Assembly: GCF_937898475.1 (NCBI RefSeq)
Contig: NZ_CALEJS010000025.1
Span: forward strand, 1 to 64,000
Length of the DNA: 64,000 nt
DNA from: an uncultured Chitinophaga sp.
GTDB lineage: Bacteria; Bacteroidota; Bacteroidia; Chitinophagales; Chitinophagaceae
Reading direction: 5' to 3'
Part shown: positions 33,250 through 42,575 of the stretch, piece after piece
Position numbering within the stretch: position 1 is the stretch's first letter
Layout of the letters: every line of letters begins with the position of its first letter
Notes under the pieces: generated by a model
The model's input: the letters and a program-made list of their open reading frames with translations, nothing else
Told to the model about the DNA's origin: nothing
Database searches by the model: none
Program-made: the position numbers and the translations under genes

Positions 33250-33408
33250 GAGGGGGTTTGGGGGTTTGAAGTTTGCCCGTTTGAAGTTTGAAGTTTGAGG
33301 TTCGTTGGAGGTTCCAGGTTTGCCGCTGTCGTCCAACCCCGGAGGCAAAGGCACATCTCCCAAACTTTTAACTTCTAACAAACTTCAAACCTCAAACCTC
33401 AAACTGTT
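33250..33408. repeat. TTTGAAGTTTGAGG keyword repeat with inverted arms
   Basis: The left part (33253-33302) repeats TTTGAAGTTTG and TTTGAGG words. The right part (33360-33408) repeats the complementary CAAACTTC and CAAACCTC words. Together they fold as one long imperfect stem around a GC-rich centre. It fills the gap after the DUF2520 gene on the minus strand and looks like a dispersed intergenic element, not a gene. Confidence 0.8.
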
Positions 33409-34174
33409 AAGCTTTCTGATGGAACTGGTAAATGCTCTCTGATATTACCTTATATATTTGTTGCAGGGACGCATCATTTTCAAGCAGGGAGCGGTGCAGG
33501 TCCATGGTGGTGGCATCTCCGCGGATGGCCGGACCGGTTTGCACGGCCTCGGGCGGGAATTTCTCGAGGCGGTCAAAGGTTTCCCGGATGATAGGCTGCA
33601 ACAGGGTGAAGTCCAGGCCCTCCCGTTCGCAATAGCGTTTGGCGCTGGCAAAGAGGTGATTAGTGAAGTTATTGCAGAGCACAGCGGCCAGGTGCAGCTG
33701 CAGGCGTTGTTGCGAGTTGACGATGGCAATCTGGGAGGCTATGCTCTGGGCTAAGGACTGGAGGCGGCGCAGCACCTCATCATTGCTGGCCTCCAGCATA
33801 ATGGGAATGGGCGGGTAGTTTTTCAGCTCCTTCCGGATAGACTGCAGCGGGTACAATACCCCGGTATGGGTGGATATGCGGCTGATGGCGTCCAGGGAAA
33901 CGGCGCCGGCTGTATGGGCCACGATACGCTTGCCAAGCCGCAGCTGGTCGTTCAGGCCCGGGATGGCGTCGTCGCTGACCGCCAGGAGGTATACGTCTGC
34001 CTCCATATTAATATCCAGCAAATCATCTGTGGCTTTTGCCTGTAACAGCTCGCCCAGCTCCCGGGCATGGTCCTTGTTACGGCTGATGACCTGAAGTATC
34101 TGGTGCCCGTGCAATTTTAAGAGGTGGCCAAAACAGTGCGCTACGTTGCCCGCTCCTACTATAACAATCTCCAT
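33407..34174 (-). CDS. Rossmann-like and DUF2520 domain protein
   Basis: The 255-residue protein starts with a dinucleotide-binding fold (IVIVGAGNVAHCFGHLL, 3-19). Its second half is a DUF2520 domain, with GVLYPLQSIRKELKNYPPIP at about 105-124 and VLCNNFTNHLFASAKRYCE near 164-182. The arrangement resembles the small dehydrogenases of the ProC/6-phosphogluconate type, where an NADP-binding domain is joined to a helical dimer domain. The reaction is unknown. It lies upstream of the ferredoxin-IscX-KdsC-UbiA-Maf run but is separated from it by the keyword repeat, so it may be a separate unit. Confidence 0.88.
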   Translation of the reverse strand: MEIVIVGAGNVAHCFGHLLKLHGHQILQVISRNKDHARELGELLQAKATDDLLDINMEADVYLLAVSDDAIPGLNDQLRLGKRIVAHTAGAVSLDAISRISTHTGVLYPLQSIRKELKNYPPIPIMLEASNDEVLRRLQSLAQSIASQIAIVNSQQRLQLHLAAVLCNNFTNHLFASAKRYCEREGLDFTLLQPIIRETFDRLEKFPPEAVQTGPAIRGDATTMDLHRSLLENDASLQQIYKVISESIYQFHQKA

Positions 34175-34386
34175 ATTGAATCTTTTTTACCTTTCTATAA
34201 TGCTGAATATGTGAATATACGCAAATAACCCGGCCTGGGTTTACTTATAACATTAAGGTAACTTATAACGCAATTAAACAAAGCCTTATTTTTTATTCTC
34301 AGCCTTAATTTCTATACTTGCAAAAATCGTATTTGGATTTTTTATATTAAATTTTGCATATTTAGCTCGCATTAAAGAAGGCATTC

Positions 34387-36741
34387 ATGGCAAAAAATCT
34401 AGTTATAGTTGAGTCCCCAGCCAAGGCTAAGACCATTGAGAAGATATTGGGAAAGGATTTTGAGGTAAAATCTTGTTTTGGGCACATACGCGACCTGGAA
34501 AAGGACGATATGGGTATCGACATACAGAATAACTTTAAACCTAAATATGCCGTTCCGGAAGATAAAGAGAAGATTGTTAAGGAGTTAAAAAAACTGGCGA
34601 AAGATACTGACGAAGTATGGCTGGCAACGGATGAGGACCGTGAGGGGGAGGCCATTTCCTGGCATTTATGTGAGGTATTGGGCCTGGATCCACATACCAC
34701 CAAACGCATTGTTTTCCATGAGATCACTAAACCTGCGATAGAAAAAGCGGTGCAACAGCCCCGCCTGCTGGATATGAACCTGGTAAATGCACAGCAGGCC
34801 AGGCGTATCCTTGACCGGATTGTGGGCTTTGAACTGTCGCCGGTGCTCTGGCGCAAGATGAGCATGCGCAACTCTTTGTCTGCCGGCCGCGTACAATCTG
34901 TAGCGGTGAGGCTCATCGTGGAAAGAGAGCGTGAGATCAACCAGTTTACCGCCGTAAGCAGCTTTAAGGTCGAAGCCTTCTTTACCGCCAAGGACGCCCA
35001 GGGCAAATCCATGTCTTTCAAAGCGGAAGGGCCTTCCAGGTTCAAAAGTGTAGAAGATGCGGAAAAGTTCCTGACACAATGTATTGGCGCCGCCTATACG
35101 GTAAAGGATATACAGGTAAAACCCGGCAAGAAATCGCCCGCCGCGCCTTTTACCACTTCTACCCTGCAGCAGGAAGCCAGCCGCAAGCTGGGTTACAGCG
35201 TTTCGAAGACCATGCTGCTGGCCCAAAAATTGTACGAGAGTGGAAAGATCACGTACATGCGTACTGACTCCGTGAACCTCTCCGATACAGCGCTGACAGA
35301 TATCAAACAAGCTATAGACAAGAACTATGGCGAAAAATACCATCAGCACCGTAAGTTTAAGAATAAGAACGAATCGGCGCAGGAAGCGCACGAAGCCATC
35401 CGCCCTACTTATATGGAGAACTCCACAGTAGAGGATAGCGATTCCAGAAAATTATATGAGCTGATCTGGAAGCGCACCATCGCCAGCCAGATGGCCGATG
35501 CAGAACTGGAAAAGACGATCGCCAAAATAGATATATCCACCAATCACGAAGAGCTGACGGCCAGTGGTGAAGTACTGAAGTTTGACGGCTTCCTCAAGGT
35601 ATATATGGAAAGCCGCGATGATGAGGATATAGCTGACGAAGAAGACCAGGAAGGCGTACTGCCTCCGCTGCAGGTAAAACAGGTGGTAGACCTGAAAGAG
35701 ATGAAGGCCACAGAAAGATTTACCCGTCCTGCGCCCCGCTACACGGAGGCCAGCCTGGTAAAAAAGCTGGAAGAACTGGGTATCGGCCGCCCGTCTACCT
35801 ATGCGCCTACCATTACCACCATCCAGAAGCGCAATTATGTAGAGAAAAGAGACAAAGAAGGTGTAAAAAGAGAGTTCCGCATACTGGTGCTGAAAAGCGA
35901 CAAGATCAATAAACTGACTGATACGGAGAATACCGGTGCGGAAAAGTCCAAACTGTTCCCAACAGACCTCGGAATGATCGTAACAGACTTCCTGAACCAG
36001 TACTTTGACTCTGTGATGGACTATGGCTTTACCGCCAAAATCGAAGAAGAGTTTGACGAAATAGCTCATGGAAAGAAGGTGTGGAACAAGATGCTGAACG
36101 ACTTCTATGAGCCTTTCCATAAAGATGTAGCCAATACGCTGGAGAATGCTGAAAGAGTGAAGGGCGAACGCTTCCTGGGCGATGACCCGGAAACCGGCAA
36201 GCCGGTGGTTGCCCGCATGGGACGTTACGGCCCCATGATCCAGATAGGCAAGGCAGAAGACGAGGAAAAACCCCGTTTTGCCAAGCTGAAGGCCACACAA
36301 AGCATTGAGACCATCAGCATGCAGGAAGCCATGGAGCTGTTCAGACTGCCCAGGAACCTGGGACTGTTTGAAGGCACAGACGTAACCGTGAACATAGGAC
36401 GCTTTGGCCCCTATGCGCAGCATGACAAGAAATTCTATTCCCTTAAAAAGGAAATGGATCCTTATACAGTAGAACTGGATGAGATCGCGCCGCTGATCGT
36501 TGAGAAACGCGCCGCCAAAGACGAACGTACTATCAAGGTTTTCGAGAAAGAGAAGATACAGATATTAAAAGGCCCGTATGGCCCGTACATTAAACAGGGA
36601 TTGAAGAACTACAAAATTCCCAAGGAAAAGATAGACAATGCTGCCGACATAACTGTGGAAGAGGCTAAAGCTATTATTGAAGATGTCAAGGCCAACCCGC
36701 CAAAGAAAAGAGCGCCGGCCAGGAAGAAAAAAACGGAATAA
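34387..36741 (+). CDS. topA: DNA topoisomerase I
   Basis: TopA relaxes negatively supercoiled DNA by cutting one strand. The 784-residue protein has the Toprim domain at 1-115 (LVIVESPAKAKTIEKILG and TDEDREGEAISWHL near 79-92). The catalytic Tyr is at about 290 in GKITYMRTDSVNLS, and the strand-passing domain follows (GIGRPSTYAPTITTIQKRNY). The usual C-terminal zinc fingers are replaced by three Topo_C-type repeats (GRYGPMIQIG, GRFGPYAQHDKKFYS, GPYGPYIKQGLKNY). A basic tail, KKRAPARKKKTE, ends the protein. This tail form is common in Bacteroidota. The gene stands alone with an AT-rich upstream region. Confidence 0.97.
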   Translation: MAKNLVIVESPAKAKTIEKILGKDFEVKSCFGHIRDLEKDDMGIDIQNNFKPKYAVPEDKEKIVKELKKLAKDTDEVWLATDEDREGEAISWHLCEVLGLDPHTTKRIVFHEITKPAIEKAVQQPRLLDMNLVNAQQARRILDRIVGFELSPVLWRKMSMRNSLSAGRVQSVAVRLIVEREREINQFTAVSSFKVEAFFTAKDAQGKSMSFKAEGPSRFKSVEDAEKFLTQCIGAAYTVKDIQVKPGKKSPAAPFTTSTLQQEASRKLGYSVSKTMLLAQKLYESGKITYMRTDSVNLSDTALTDIKQAIDKNYGEKYHQHRKFKNKNESAQEAHEAIRPTYMENSTVEDSDSRKLYELIWKRTIASQMADAELEKTIAKIDISTNHEELTASGEVLKFDGFLKVYMESRDDEDIADEEDQEGVLPPLQVKQVVDLKEMKATERFTRPAPRYTEASLVKKLEELGIGRPSTYAPTITTIQKRNYVEKRDKEGVKREFRILVLKSDKINKLTDTENTGAEKSKLFPTDLGMIVTDFLNQYFDSVMDYGFTAKIEEEFDEIAHGKKVWNKMLNDFYEPFHKDVANTLENAERVKGERFLGDDPETGKPVVARMGRYGPMIQIGKAEDEEKPRFAKLKATQSIETISMQEAMELFRLPRNLGLFEGTDVTVNIGRFGPYAQHDKKFYSLKKEMDPYTVELDEIAPLIVEKRAAKDERTIKVFEKEKIQILKGPYGPYIKQGLKNYKIPKEKIDNAADITVEEAKAIIEDVKANPPKKRAPARKKKTE

Positions 36742-36788
36742 GAGTAATTCCCTTTTGAGAGACGGGACACATTAGCACATTGTAGCGT

Positions 36789-37658
36789 ATGAATGAAACA
36801 AAAGAAATTAATGCTTTATTCCATTTGCTGGACGACCCGGATCAGGAGGTATTTGATACGGTAGCCAACAAGATCTTGTTATACGGAAAGGAAATCATTC
36901 CTAACCTGGAACACCTGTGGGAAAATACAGTGGATGAATCGATCCAGGAAAGGATAGAACAGCTGATCCACCGCGTGCACTACCAGGACCTGCAGGTAGC
37001 CATGCAACAATGGATACGGGCCGAAAGCCCCGACCTGCTGCAGGGCGCCATACTGGTGGCCCGCTACCAGTTCCCGGACATGCAACCCAACCCGGTGATG
37101 ACAGAGATCGAACGGATCAAGCGTAATATATGGCTGGAGCTGAACAATTACCTCACGCCGCTGGAACAGATCAATGTGCTGAACAGCATGATCTATAACT
37201 ACTTTGGCCTGAAAGGAGAAGAAGTAGCGTACATGCGTAAGAACCAGTTCTTTATTAACCAGGTGATAGAAGCCAAAAGAGGCAACCCCATCACCAACGG
37301 CATTATCTACCAGAGCCTCTGCGCCATGCTGGACCTCCCGGTGTATGCCGTGAATATTCCACGCCAGTTCATCCTGGCCTACTTCGATTCTTTCTATGAT
37401 TTTGCAGAACCGCCCAAACCAGACGATTACCGCATCCTCTTCTTTATAGATCCTATGCAGGGCCAGATCTATTCCCACCAGGATGTAGAGACCTACCTGA
37501 AAAGAGTATCTGTTCCTTCCGTACCGGCTTACTACAAGCCGCAGTCCAATAAACAGATCATCCGGTTCCTGCTGGAAGAGCTGTCAAAATGCTATCAGGA
37601 AGACAAAGAACGGTACAAGTTTGAAGAATTGCAGAATCTCATCAACATGCTTGACTAA
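36789..37658 (+). CDS. SirB1/transglutaminase-like family protein
   Basis: A 289-residue cytoplasmic protein. The N-terminal half is helical and HEAT-like (NALFHLLDDPDQEVFDTVANKI at 9-30). The second half resembles the SirB1 transglutaminase-like domain: MIYNYFGLKGEE near 136-147, the GNPITNGIIYQSLCAMLDLPV stretch (GNPI-S/T pattern) near 166-186, and IPRQFILAY. The Cys of a true transglutaminase triad is not evident in the expected place, so it may be a non-catalytic scaffold. Function is unknown. It follows topA after 47 bases and could be cotranscribed with it. Confidence 0.78.
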   Translation: MNETKEINALFHLLDDPDQEVFDTVANKILLYGKEIIPNLEHLWENTVDESIQERIEQLIHRVHYQDLQVAMQQWIRAESPDLLQGAILVARYQFPDMQPNPVMTEIERIKRNIWLELNNYLTPLEQINVLNSMIYNYFGLKGEEVAYMRKNQFFINQVIEAKRGNPITNGIIYQSLCAMLDLPVYAVNIPRQFILAYFDSFYDFAEPPKPDDYRILFFIDPMQGQIYSHQDVETYLKRVSVPSVPAYYKPQSNKQIIRFLLEELSKCYQEDKERYKFEELQNLINMLD

Positions 37659-37662
37659 TGTA

Positions 37663-37721
37663 ACAAGTAATAAATAAAAAGGCGCGGAGATGATCTCCGC
37701 GCCTTTTTATTTATTACTTGT
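37663..37721. terminator. bidirectional terminator with perfect 28-bp arms
   Basis: Two 28-base arms (37663-37690 and 37694-37721) are exact reverse complements with a 3-base loop. The core is GGCGCGGAGA/TCTCCGCGCC, flanked by A and T runs, so it is a strong terminator in both directions. It sits between the convergent SirB1-like and protease genes. Confidence 0.95.
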
Positions 37722-37726
37722 ATTCT

Positions 37727-39856
37727 TTAATTCTCTTGTTTGCCTTTCATTTTAGGATAAGACATTACGATCAGGTCATTCATCACATTCACGGCCTCAT
37801 CCAGGTAAACGTCTTTAGCACGGAACCGCAGCCAATCCTTGTTACGCGCCAGCTTCACAGTGTCTGAACCCATTTTGTCGAGGTCTGTTTTCAGGTTGGT
37901 GATGTTCAGCTCTTTTACTTTATCGTTCACCGCATCGTATTTCTTCAATGCGGCAGCATTGGTTTTCTGTTCTGATTTGAAGGTTTGCAGGTTCAGCGAA
38001 TAAGACTCCTGTTTATCCAGGTTCTTGATAGTGGTGATGTTATCTGTCATTATCTTGAAGGCTTCGCTCTTACTCACCCTTTGCGCGCTGTTCTTCTTCA
38101 GCACGTCTACGTTCACGGGATCATACCATACGTTATAGTTGGCTTTAGGTATTTCATCCCATGCCAGGGCATCTTCATCTTTCTTCTCTCCTACTTCATA
38201 GTAAGGATCCGGCAGTACGATGTCTGAGCTGACACCCTTTAACTGGGTAGAGCCGCCGTTTGCACGGTAGAACTTCTGTACCGTGAGCTTCAGTGCACCC
38301 AGGGGGCCGATCTCCGGTTTAGTGGGGAAGAAATCGTCCAGGTTGTACATGCGCTGTACGGTGCCTTTACCAAAGGTAGATGCACTGCCGATGATCACTG
38401 CACGTTTGTAATCCTGCATGGCAGCTGCCATGATCTCAGAAGCAGAAGCGCTGTATTCGTTCACCATGATGGCCAGGGGACCATCATACTGTACATTCTT
38501 GTCACGGTCGGGCAGCACTATTTTATCGCCGCCGCGGGAGCGTACCTGCACAATAGGTCCATCGGGTACAAACAGGCCTGCCATCTGCACTACATCCTGC
38601 AGGGAGCCGCCGCCGTTAAAGCGCAGATCGAGGATGATGCCTTCCACTTTCTCGGCTTTCAGCTTCTGGATCTCTTTGGCCACGTCTACAGCAGAGCGGG
38701 CGCCGTTCCTGTCCTGGAAATCGGCATAGAACTCCGGCAGGTAGATGTAACCTATTTTATGCTGGCCATTGATAATGGCAGATTTTGCAAAGGTGTCTTC
38801 CAGCACTATCTCATCGCGAACAATGGCAATGTCTTTCATAGTGCCATCCACGCTCTTTACGGTGAGGCGAACAGTGGTACCTTTAGCGCCCCTGATCAGC
38901 TTCACGGCATCTTCTACTGCATAGCCGGTAATGTCTACCGCTTCTTTATTGCCTTCGCCCACTTTCAGGATGGCATCATTGGGTTTCAGCAGTCCCTGCT
39001 TCCAGCTGGGGCTACCGGTAACGATGCTGGCGATTTTCACCTTACCATCTTCTTCTTTCAGCTGGGCGCCGATACCAAAGAATTTACCTGCCATCTGCTC
39101 TTCAAAGTACCTTTTCTCAGCAGGCGGCATAAAGTCGGTATGCGGATCCATGGTGGTGGTGATGGCATTTACATACATGCTGAAGCGGTCGTTATCATTC
39201 TGCTTTGTTTTCAGGCGGTCAAAATAACGGTCGTACAGCTGTTTTACTTTAGCGCGTGCTTCCGCTTCCAGCTCAGCATCTGTTTTGGCTTTAAAGTCGG
39301 GTTTACCTTTTTCTTTCTCGCGTGTTTCCTGCAGATCCGAAAGCTTTTCCAGGGTACGGTATTTCAATACCTTGCGCCAGGCTTCCTTACGTGCCGCTTC
39401 GTCTGCGGGGAAGTCGATCTTATCAGGATCAAGCACCACCTTTTCGTCCTTGCTGAAGTCGAAAGGCTGCGCCAGCAGGGCAGGATAAATAAGCGCCGCT
39501 TCGCTCACCCGCTGTTTGATCAAGCTGTTAAGGGTATTAAAGCAATCCAGCGGAGCGCCCTGCAACTCGTCGTCTATGTGGGTGGAGAGGGCTGTCAGCT
39601 TATCAATATCCGATTTAAAGAAAAATTTCTTCTCGCTGTCCAAGCTTTTCAGGTATTTGGTGAACACTTCTTTGGAGAAAGCGTCGTCAATCGCCTTAGG
39701 TTGATAATGTCCTTCTTTCAGTATTTGTCCTACCAGGTTCATTATAATCTCATAACGTCCCGGGGGATCTTCGGCCCTGCCTAACTTGCTGAAAGCCAGA
39801 ACACCTCCGGATATTACTATGAGTAAAACCGGTATAATCACTTTCATTCTTCTCAT
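37727..39856 (-). CDS. carboxy-terminal processing (tail-specific) protease, S41 family
   Basis: Starting at MRRMKVIIPVLLIVISGGVL (39856) gives 709 residues with a signal anchor; the longer frame adds 25 unconserved residues. An N-terminal helical domain is followed by a PDZ domain near 225-315 (GIGAQLKEEDGKVKIASIV and PNDAILKVGEG). The S41 catalytic core follows, with Ser in NEYSASASEIMAA (about 468) and Lys in STFGKGTVQ (about 496), and then the C-terminal helical domain of the Prc type (DUF3340). E. coli Prc cuts proteins at nonpolar C-termini in the periplasm and takes part in peptidoglycan hydrolase turnover. A full TAAATTTG -7 element lies at 39878-39885 on its strand. Confidence 0.95.
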   Translation of the reverse strand: MRRMKVIIPVLLIVISGGVLAFSKLGRAEDPPGRYEIIMNLVGQILKEGHYQPKAIDDAFSKEVFTKYLKSLDSEKKFFFKSDIDKLTALSTHIDDELQGAPLDCFNTLNSLIKQRVSEAALIYPALLAQPFDFSKDEKVVLDPDKIDFPADEAARKEAWRKVLKYRTLEKLSDLQETREKEKGKPDFKAKTDAELEAEARAKVKQLYDRYFDRLKTKQNDNDRFSMYVNAITTTMDPHTDFMPPAEKRYFEEQMAGKFFGIGAQLKEEDGKVKIASIVTGSPSWKQGLLKPNDAILKVGEGNKEAVDITGYAVEDAVKLIRGAKGTTVRLTVKSVDGTMKDIAIVRDEIVLEDTFAKSAIINGQHKIGYIYLPEFYADFQDRNGARSAVDVAKEIQKLKAEKVEGIILDLRFNGGGSLQDVVQMAGLFVPDGPIVQVRSRGGDKIVLPDRDKNVQYDGPLAIMVNEYSASASEIMAAAMQDYKRAVIIGSASTFGKGTVQRMYNLDDFFPTKPEIGPLGALKLTVQKFYRANGGSTQLKGVSSDIVLPDPYYEVGEKKDEDALAWDEIPKANYNVWYDPVNVDVLKKNSAQRVSKSEAFKIMTDNITTIKNLDKQESYSLNLQTFKSEQKTNAAALKKYDAVNDKVKELNITNLKTDLDKMGSDTVKLARNKDWLRFRAKDVYLDEAVNVMNDLIVMSYPKMKGKQEN

Positions 39857-39877
39857 ATAGATCCAATTGAGCTTTAT

Positions 39878-39885
39878 CAAATTTA
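39878..39885 (-). promoter_or_regulatory. candidate -7 element for the protease gene
   Basis: The minus strand reads TAAATTTG, a perfect TAnnTTTG, 21 bases before the chosen ATG at 39856. This also argues against the longer start at 39931, which lies upstream of it. Confidence 0.45.
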
Positions 39886-39952
39886 AATCAAAAATAGCAC
39901 CTGTAGTCTCAGACTCACTCTTGTTTAACAAAATATTACGCTATTGCTACTA

Positions 39953-41158
39953 CTAAAATCCTACCAATTTATAGACACCGCCTTTAAATCCCTGGCTGGT
40001 AGATGAGCTGGTAAGCATATATAGTTCCCCGGCTTCGTCTTCGCCCCAGCTCAGGATCTGTAACGCCTCTGCAGGACGGCCTTCCAGCTGGAGGTCTGCC
40101 CGTTCCCAGCGATTGCCCTGCTTTTGCAGCACCCAGGACTTACCATTATAATCGCCGAACACGTATAATCCTTTCAGTGCAGGGATGGCCTTTCCATGGT
40201 AGACATAACCGCCTGTTATACTGATGCCCAGGTCGTGATCATATTCGTCAATAGGGGCTATCAGCTTGCTTTTATCGGCGCCGTCGGGCACATTGTATTC
40301 GTGGTGGCCTTCCATGATACGCCAGCCGTAGTTACCGCCTTTAACAATAATGTCTACCTCTTCGTATTTGTTCTGGCCCACATCTCCCGCAAAAAGCTGT
40401 TTGGTGGCCTTGTCAAACGAGATCCGCCAGGGGTTGCGCAGCCCGTAGGCCCAGATCTCGGGGCGAACGCCGTTACGCCCTACAAAAGGATTGTCTTTAG
40501 GCACCGAATAGGGATTGCCGTTCACATCAATCCGGATGATCTTACCCAGCAGGGTATTCAGATCCTGCCCGTTGCCAGTGGATCCGTGTTTATCACCGCC
40601 GCCGCCGCCGTCTCCCAGGGCAATGTAGAGGTAGCCGTCCGGACCGAAAACGATGTCGCCCCCGTTATGATTGGACTGTGGCTGTTCTATTTCCATCACT
40701 ATCCGTTTAGAGGCAGGATCTGCCTGGTTGGGATTGGCTGCAGATACGGTAAATTCAGATATACGGCTTTTGTGATTGCTGCCTTTTGCATCTGAAGGCA
40801 CGCTGTAGTACACGTAAAACTTTCGGTTCTTTTTGAACTGGGGATGAAAGGCAATGCCCAGCAGGCCACGTTCATCGTAGGCAGGATTGATCCTGACCAT
40901 TTCTCCGCTTACATCCAGGAAGGGCCGGGATACCAGTTTCCCGTTCTGAATAATCCATACTTTCCCTTCTTTCTGGCAGATGAACTGGCGGTTGCTGCCA
41001 TCGCCGGGCACACCCAGTGCTACCGGTGAGAGTATGTCGCTGGTGATCAGTTGCAAACGGGCTTTACGGGCGGGCGGGTCTTTTATAAGCATGGCTGACT
41101 GGCATACCAGGGCAGCGGCCAGTACAGGAACGGCTATCAATAAACGAAATGCATTCAT
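39953..41158 (-). CDS. PQQ-dependent sugar dehydrogenase-like protein (GSDH/sorbosone dehydrogenase family)
   Basis: A 401-residue exported protein: a signal peptide (MNAFRLLIAVPVLAAALVCQSA) and a six-bladed beta-propeller of the glucose/sorbosone dehydrogenase family. Characteristic parts are YDERGLLGIAFHPQFKKN (about 93-110), NHNGGDIVFGPDGYLYIALGDGGGGGD near 164-190 (in two pieces), and AYGLRNPWRISFDKAT near 235-250. ALGDGGGG and GLRNPWR are the calcium and PQQ region of soluble glucose dehydrogenase. Whether this protein binds PQQ is unproven, and many relatives in this group act as exported lectin-like or oxidoreductase proteins. It is a single gene, after the protease on the same strand. 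Confidence 0.88.
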   Translation of the reverse strand: MNAFRLLIAVPVLAAALVCQSAMLIKDPPARKARLQLITSDILSPVALGVPGDGSNRQFICQKEGKVWIIQNGKLVSRPFLDVSGEMVRINPAYDERGLLGIAFHPQFKKNRKFYVYYSVPSDAKGSNHKSRISEFTVSAANPNQADPASKRIVMEIEQPQSNHNGGDIVFGPDGYLYIALGDGGGGGDKHGSTGNGQDLNTLLGKIIRIDVNGNPYSVPKDNPFVGRNGVRPEIWAYGLRNPWRISFDKATKQLFAGDVGQNKYEEVDIIVKGGNYGWRIMEGHHEYNVPDGADKSKLIAPIDEYDHDLGISITGGYVYHGKAIPALKGLYVFGDYNGKSWVLQKQGNRWERADLQLEGRPAEALQILSWGEDEAGELYMLTSSSTSQGFKGGVYKLVGF

Positions 41159-41286
41159 AAGGTTGTCTGTGATTGACTATAAAAATAATCATCTTATGGA
41201 GATGTTGAATACCGTTTGACACAATATAAGCATCTTTACGCTGAGTACCGGCGGCTAGGGGCTACCAACTAACCCCTTATCTTTAT

Positions 41287-41294
41287 TACCTTTG
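41287..41294 (+). promoter_or_regulatory. candidate -7 element for the MFS exporter gene
   Basis: TACCTTTG is a perfect TAnnTTTG, 24 bases before the TTG start; a stop codon (TAA, 41295-41297) immediately follows in the gene's frame. No TTTG is seen at -33. Confidence 0.45.
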
Positions 41295-41318
41295 TAACGC
41301 TCATCAAAACTCATCAGA

Positions 41319-42575
41319 TTGGACTCTTCGGCACCTACCAGGAACGACCCTTACGCTTCGCTGCGCATTCCGGAATTCAATTACTACCTCGTTATCCGTT
41401 TTGCGACCATCTTTGCGCTGACCATGCAGTTCACCATTATAGAATGGAAAGTATATGAGTTGTCGCGCGATCCTTTTTCGCTTGGCCTGATAGGATTGGC
41501 AGAAGTGATCCCGGCTGTACTGCTGGCCCCTTTTGCGGGGCACCTGGTAGACCAGCGGGAGAAGCGCGGTATGCTGCTGGCTTGCATCAGTTCCTATATT
41601 GTTTTAGGTACGGGTCTTTTCCTGCTCACCTGGGACCGCGCTGTACAGGGATTGCCAACCGCCTGGGTGTTGAACCTCATCTATGCCCTGGTGTTCATGG
41701 GAGGTATTGTAAGAGCCTTTACCAGTCCGTCTAACTTTACGATGATGGCCCTGCTGGTACCCCGACAGCTGTATGCCAACGCATCTACCTGGAGCAGCAG
41801 CGCCTGGCAGATCGGGGCTATGGCCGGACCTGCACTGGGCGGAGTTTTCATACACCTGTTCGGTGTGCATTGGTCTATGCTGATAGTAGTGCTCATTTTC
41901 CTGGCGCCGCTATACAGCCTGCTGCAGATCAAGCCCAAACCTATCCATTATAAATCGCAGGGAGAAGGCTTTATTGCTGGGCTTACCAGGGGGATGCGTT
42001 TTGTATGGCAGACTAAGGTGGTGCTGAATGCCATGGCACTTGATATGTTTGCAGTACTTTTTGGCGGGGCTACTGCCATGCTGCCCGCCTTTGCAACAGA
42101 CGTGCTGCATGTGGGCTCGCTGGAATTTGGTTTCCTGCGTGCGGCAGTGGCCGTAGGTTCGCTTACCACTATGTTCATACTGGCCTACCGGCCGCTGGTC
42201 ACCAAACCAGGTATCAAGCTCCTGGCAGCAGTATTCGGTTTCGGGCTGTGCATCATCGTTTTCGGTATCTCAAAGAGTTTCTACCTTTCATTTTTCGCGC
42301 TGCTCATCAGCGGCATGCTGGACGGCATCAGTGTAATTACCCGGCAAACCATCCTGCAGCTGAAAACGCCGGATGATATGCGGGGCCGGGTAGCTTCCGT
42401 TAGTTCTATGTTTGTGGGCTCTTCCAATGAGCTGGGCGCATTTGAAAGCGGGTTTGCCGCCCGCCTGATGGGATTGGTGCCTTCAGTGGTGTTTGGCGGA
42501 TGCGTGACGCTGGGCGTAGTGATCACCACTTATATTATATCGCCGGCTATGAGAAAGCTGGACCTGCGGGCGTAG
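41319..42575 (+). CDS. MFS transporter (EntS/DHA3-like)
   Basis: The 418-residue protein has twelve predicted membrane helices and the loop motifs of the major facilitator family (GHLVDQREKRGMLLACIS at about 74-91, and RGRVASVSSMFVGSSNELGA near 360). The similarity is to the enterobactin-exporter-like group. No ATG is present near the true N-terminus: the frame starts at a TTG after an in-frame stop, and the next ATG would cut into helix 1. The start is therefore taken as TTG. It most likely exports a siderophore or drug-like compound, but nothing nearby shows the substrate. It is convergent with the YkgJ-type gene, whose stop follows directly. Confidence 0.88.
   Translation: MDSSAPTRNDPYASLRIPEFNYYLVIRFATIFALTMQFTIIEWKVYELSRDPFSLGLIGLAEVIPAVLLAPFAGHLVDQREKRGMLLACISSYIVLGTGLFLLTWDRAVQGLPTAWVLNLIYALVFMGGIVRAFTSPSNFTMMALLVPRQLYANASTWSSSAWQIGAMAGPALGGVFIHLFGVHWSMLIVVLIFLAPLYSLLQIKPKPIHYKSQGEGFIAGLTRGMRFVWQTKVVLNAMALDMFAVLFGGATAMLPAFATDVLHVGSLEFGFLRAAVAVGSLTTMFILAYRPLVTKPGIKLLAAVFGFGLCIIVFGISKSFYLSFFALLISGMLDGISVITRQTILQLKTPDDMRGRVASVSSMFVGSSNELGAFESGFAARLMGLVPSVVFGGCVTLGVVITTYIISPAMRKLDLRA

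Noticed and set aside
38759..39784. 341-codon frame opposite the tail-specific protease
   Set aside because: The minus-strand protease has PDZ and S41 motifs in order, so the plus-strand frame is a shadow.
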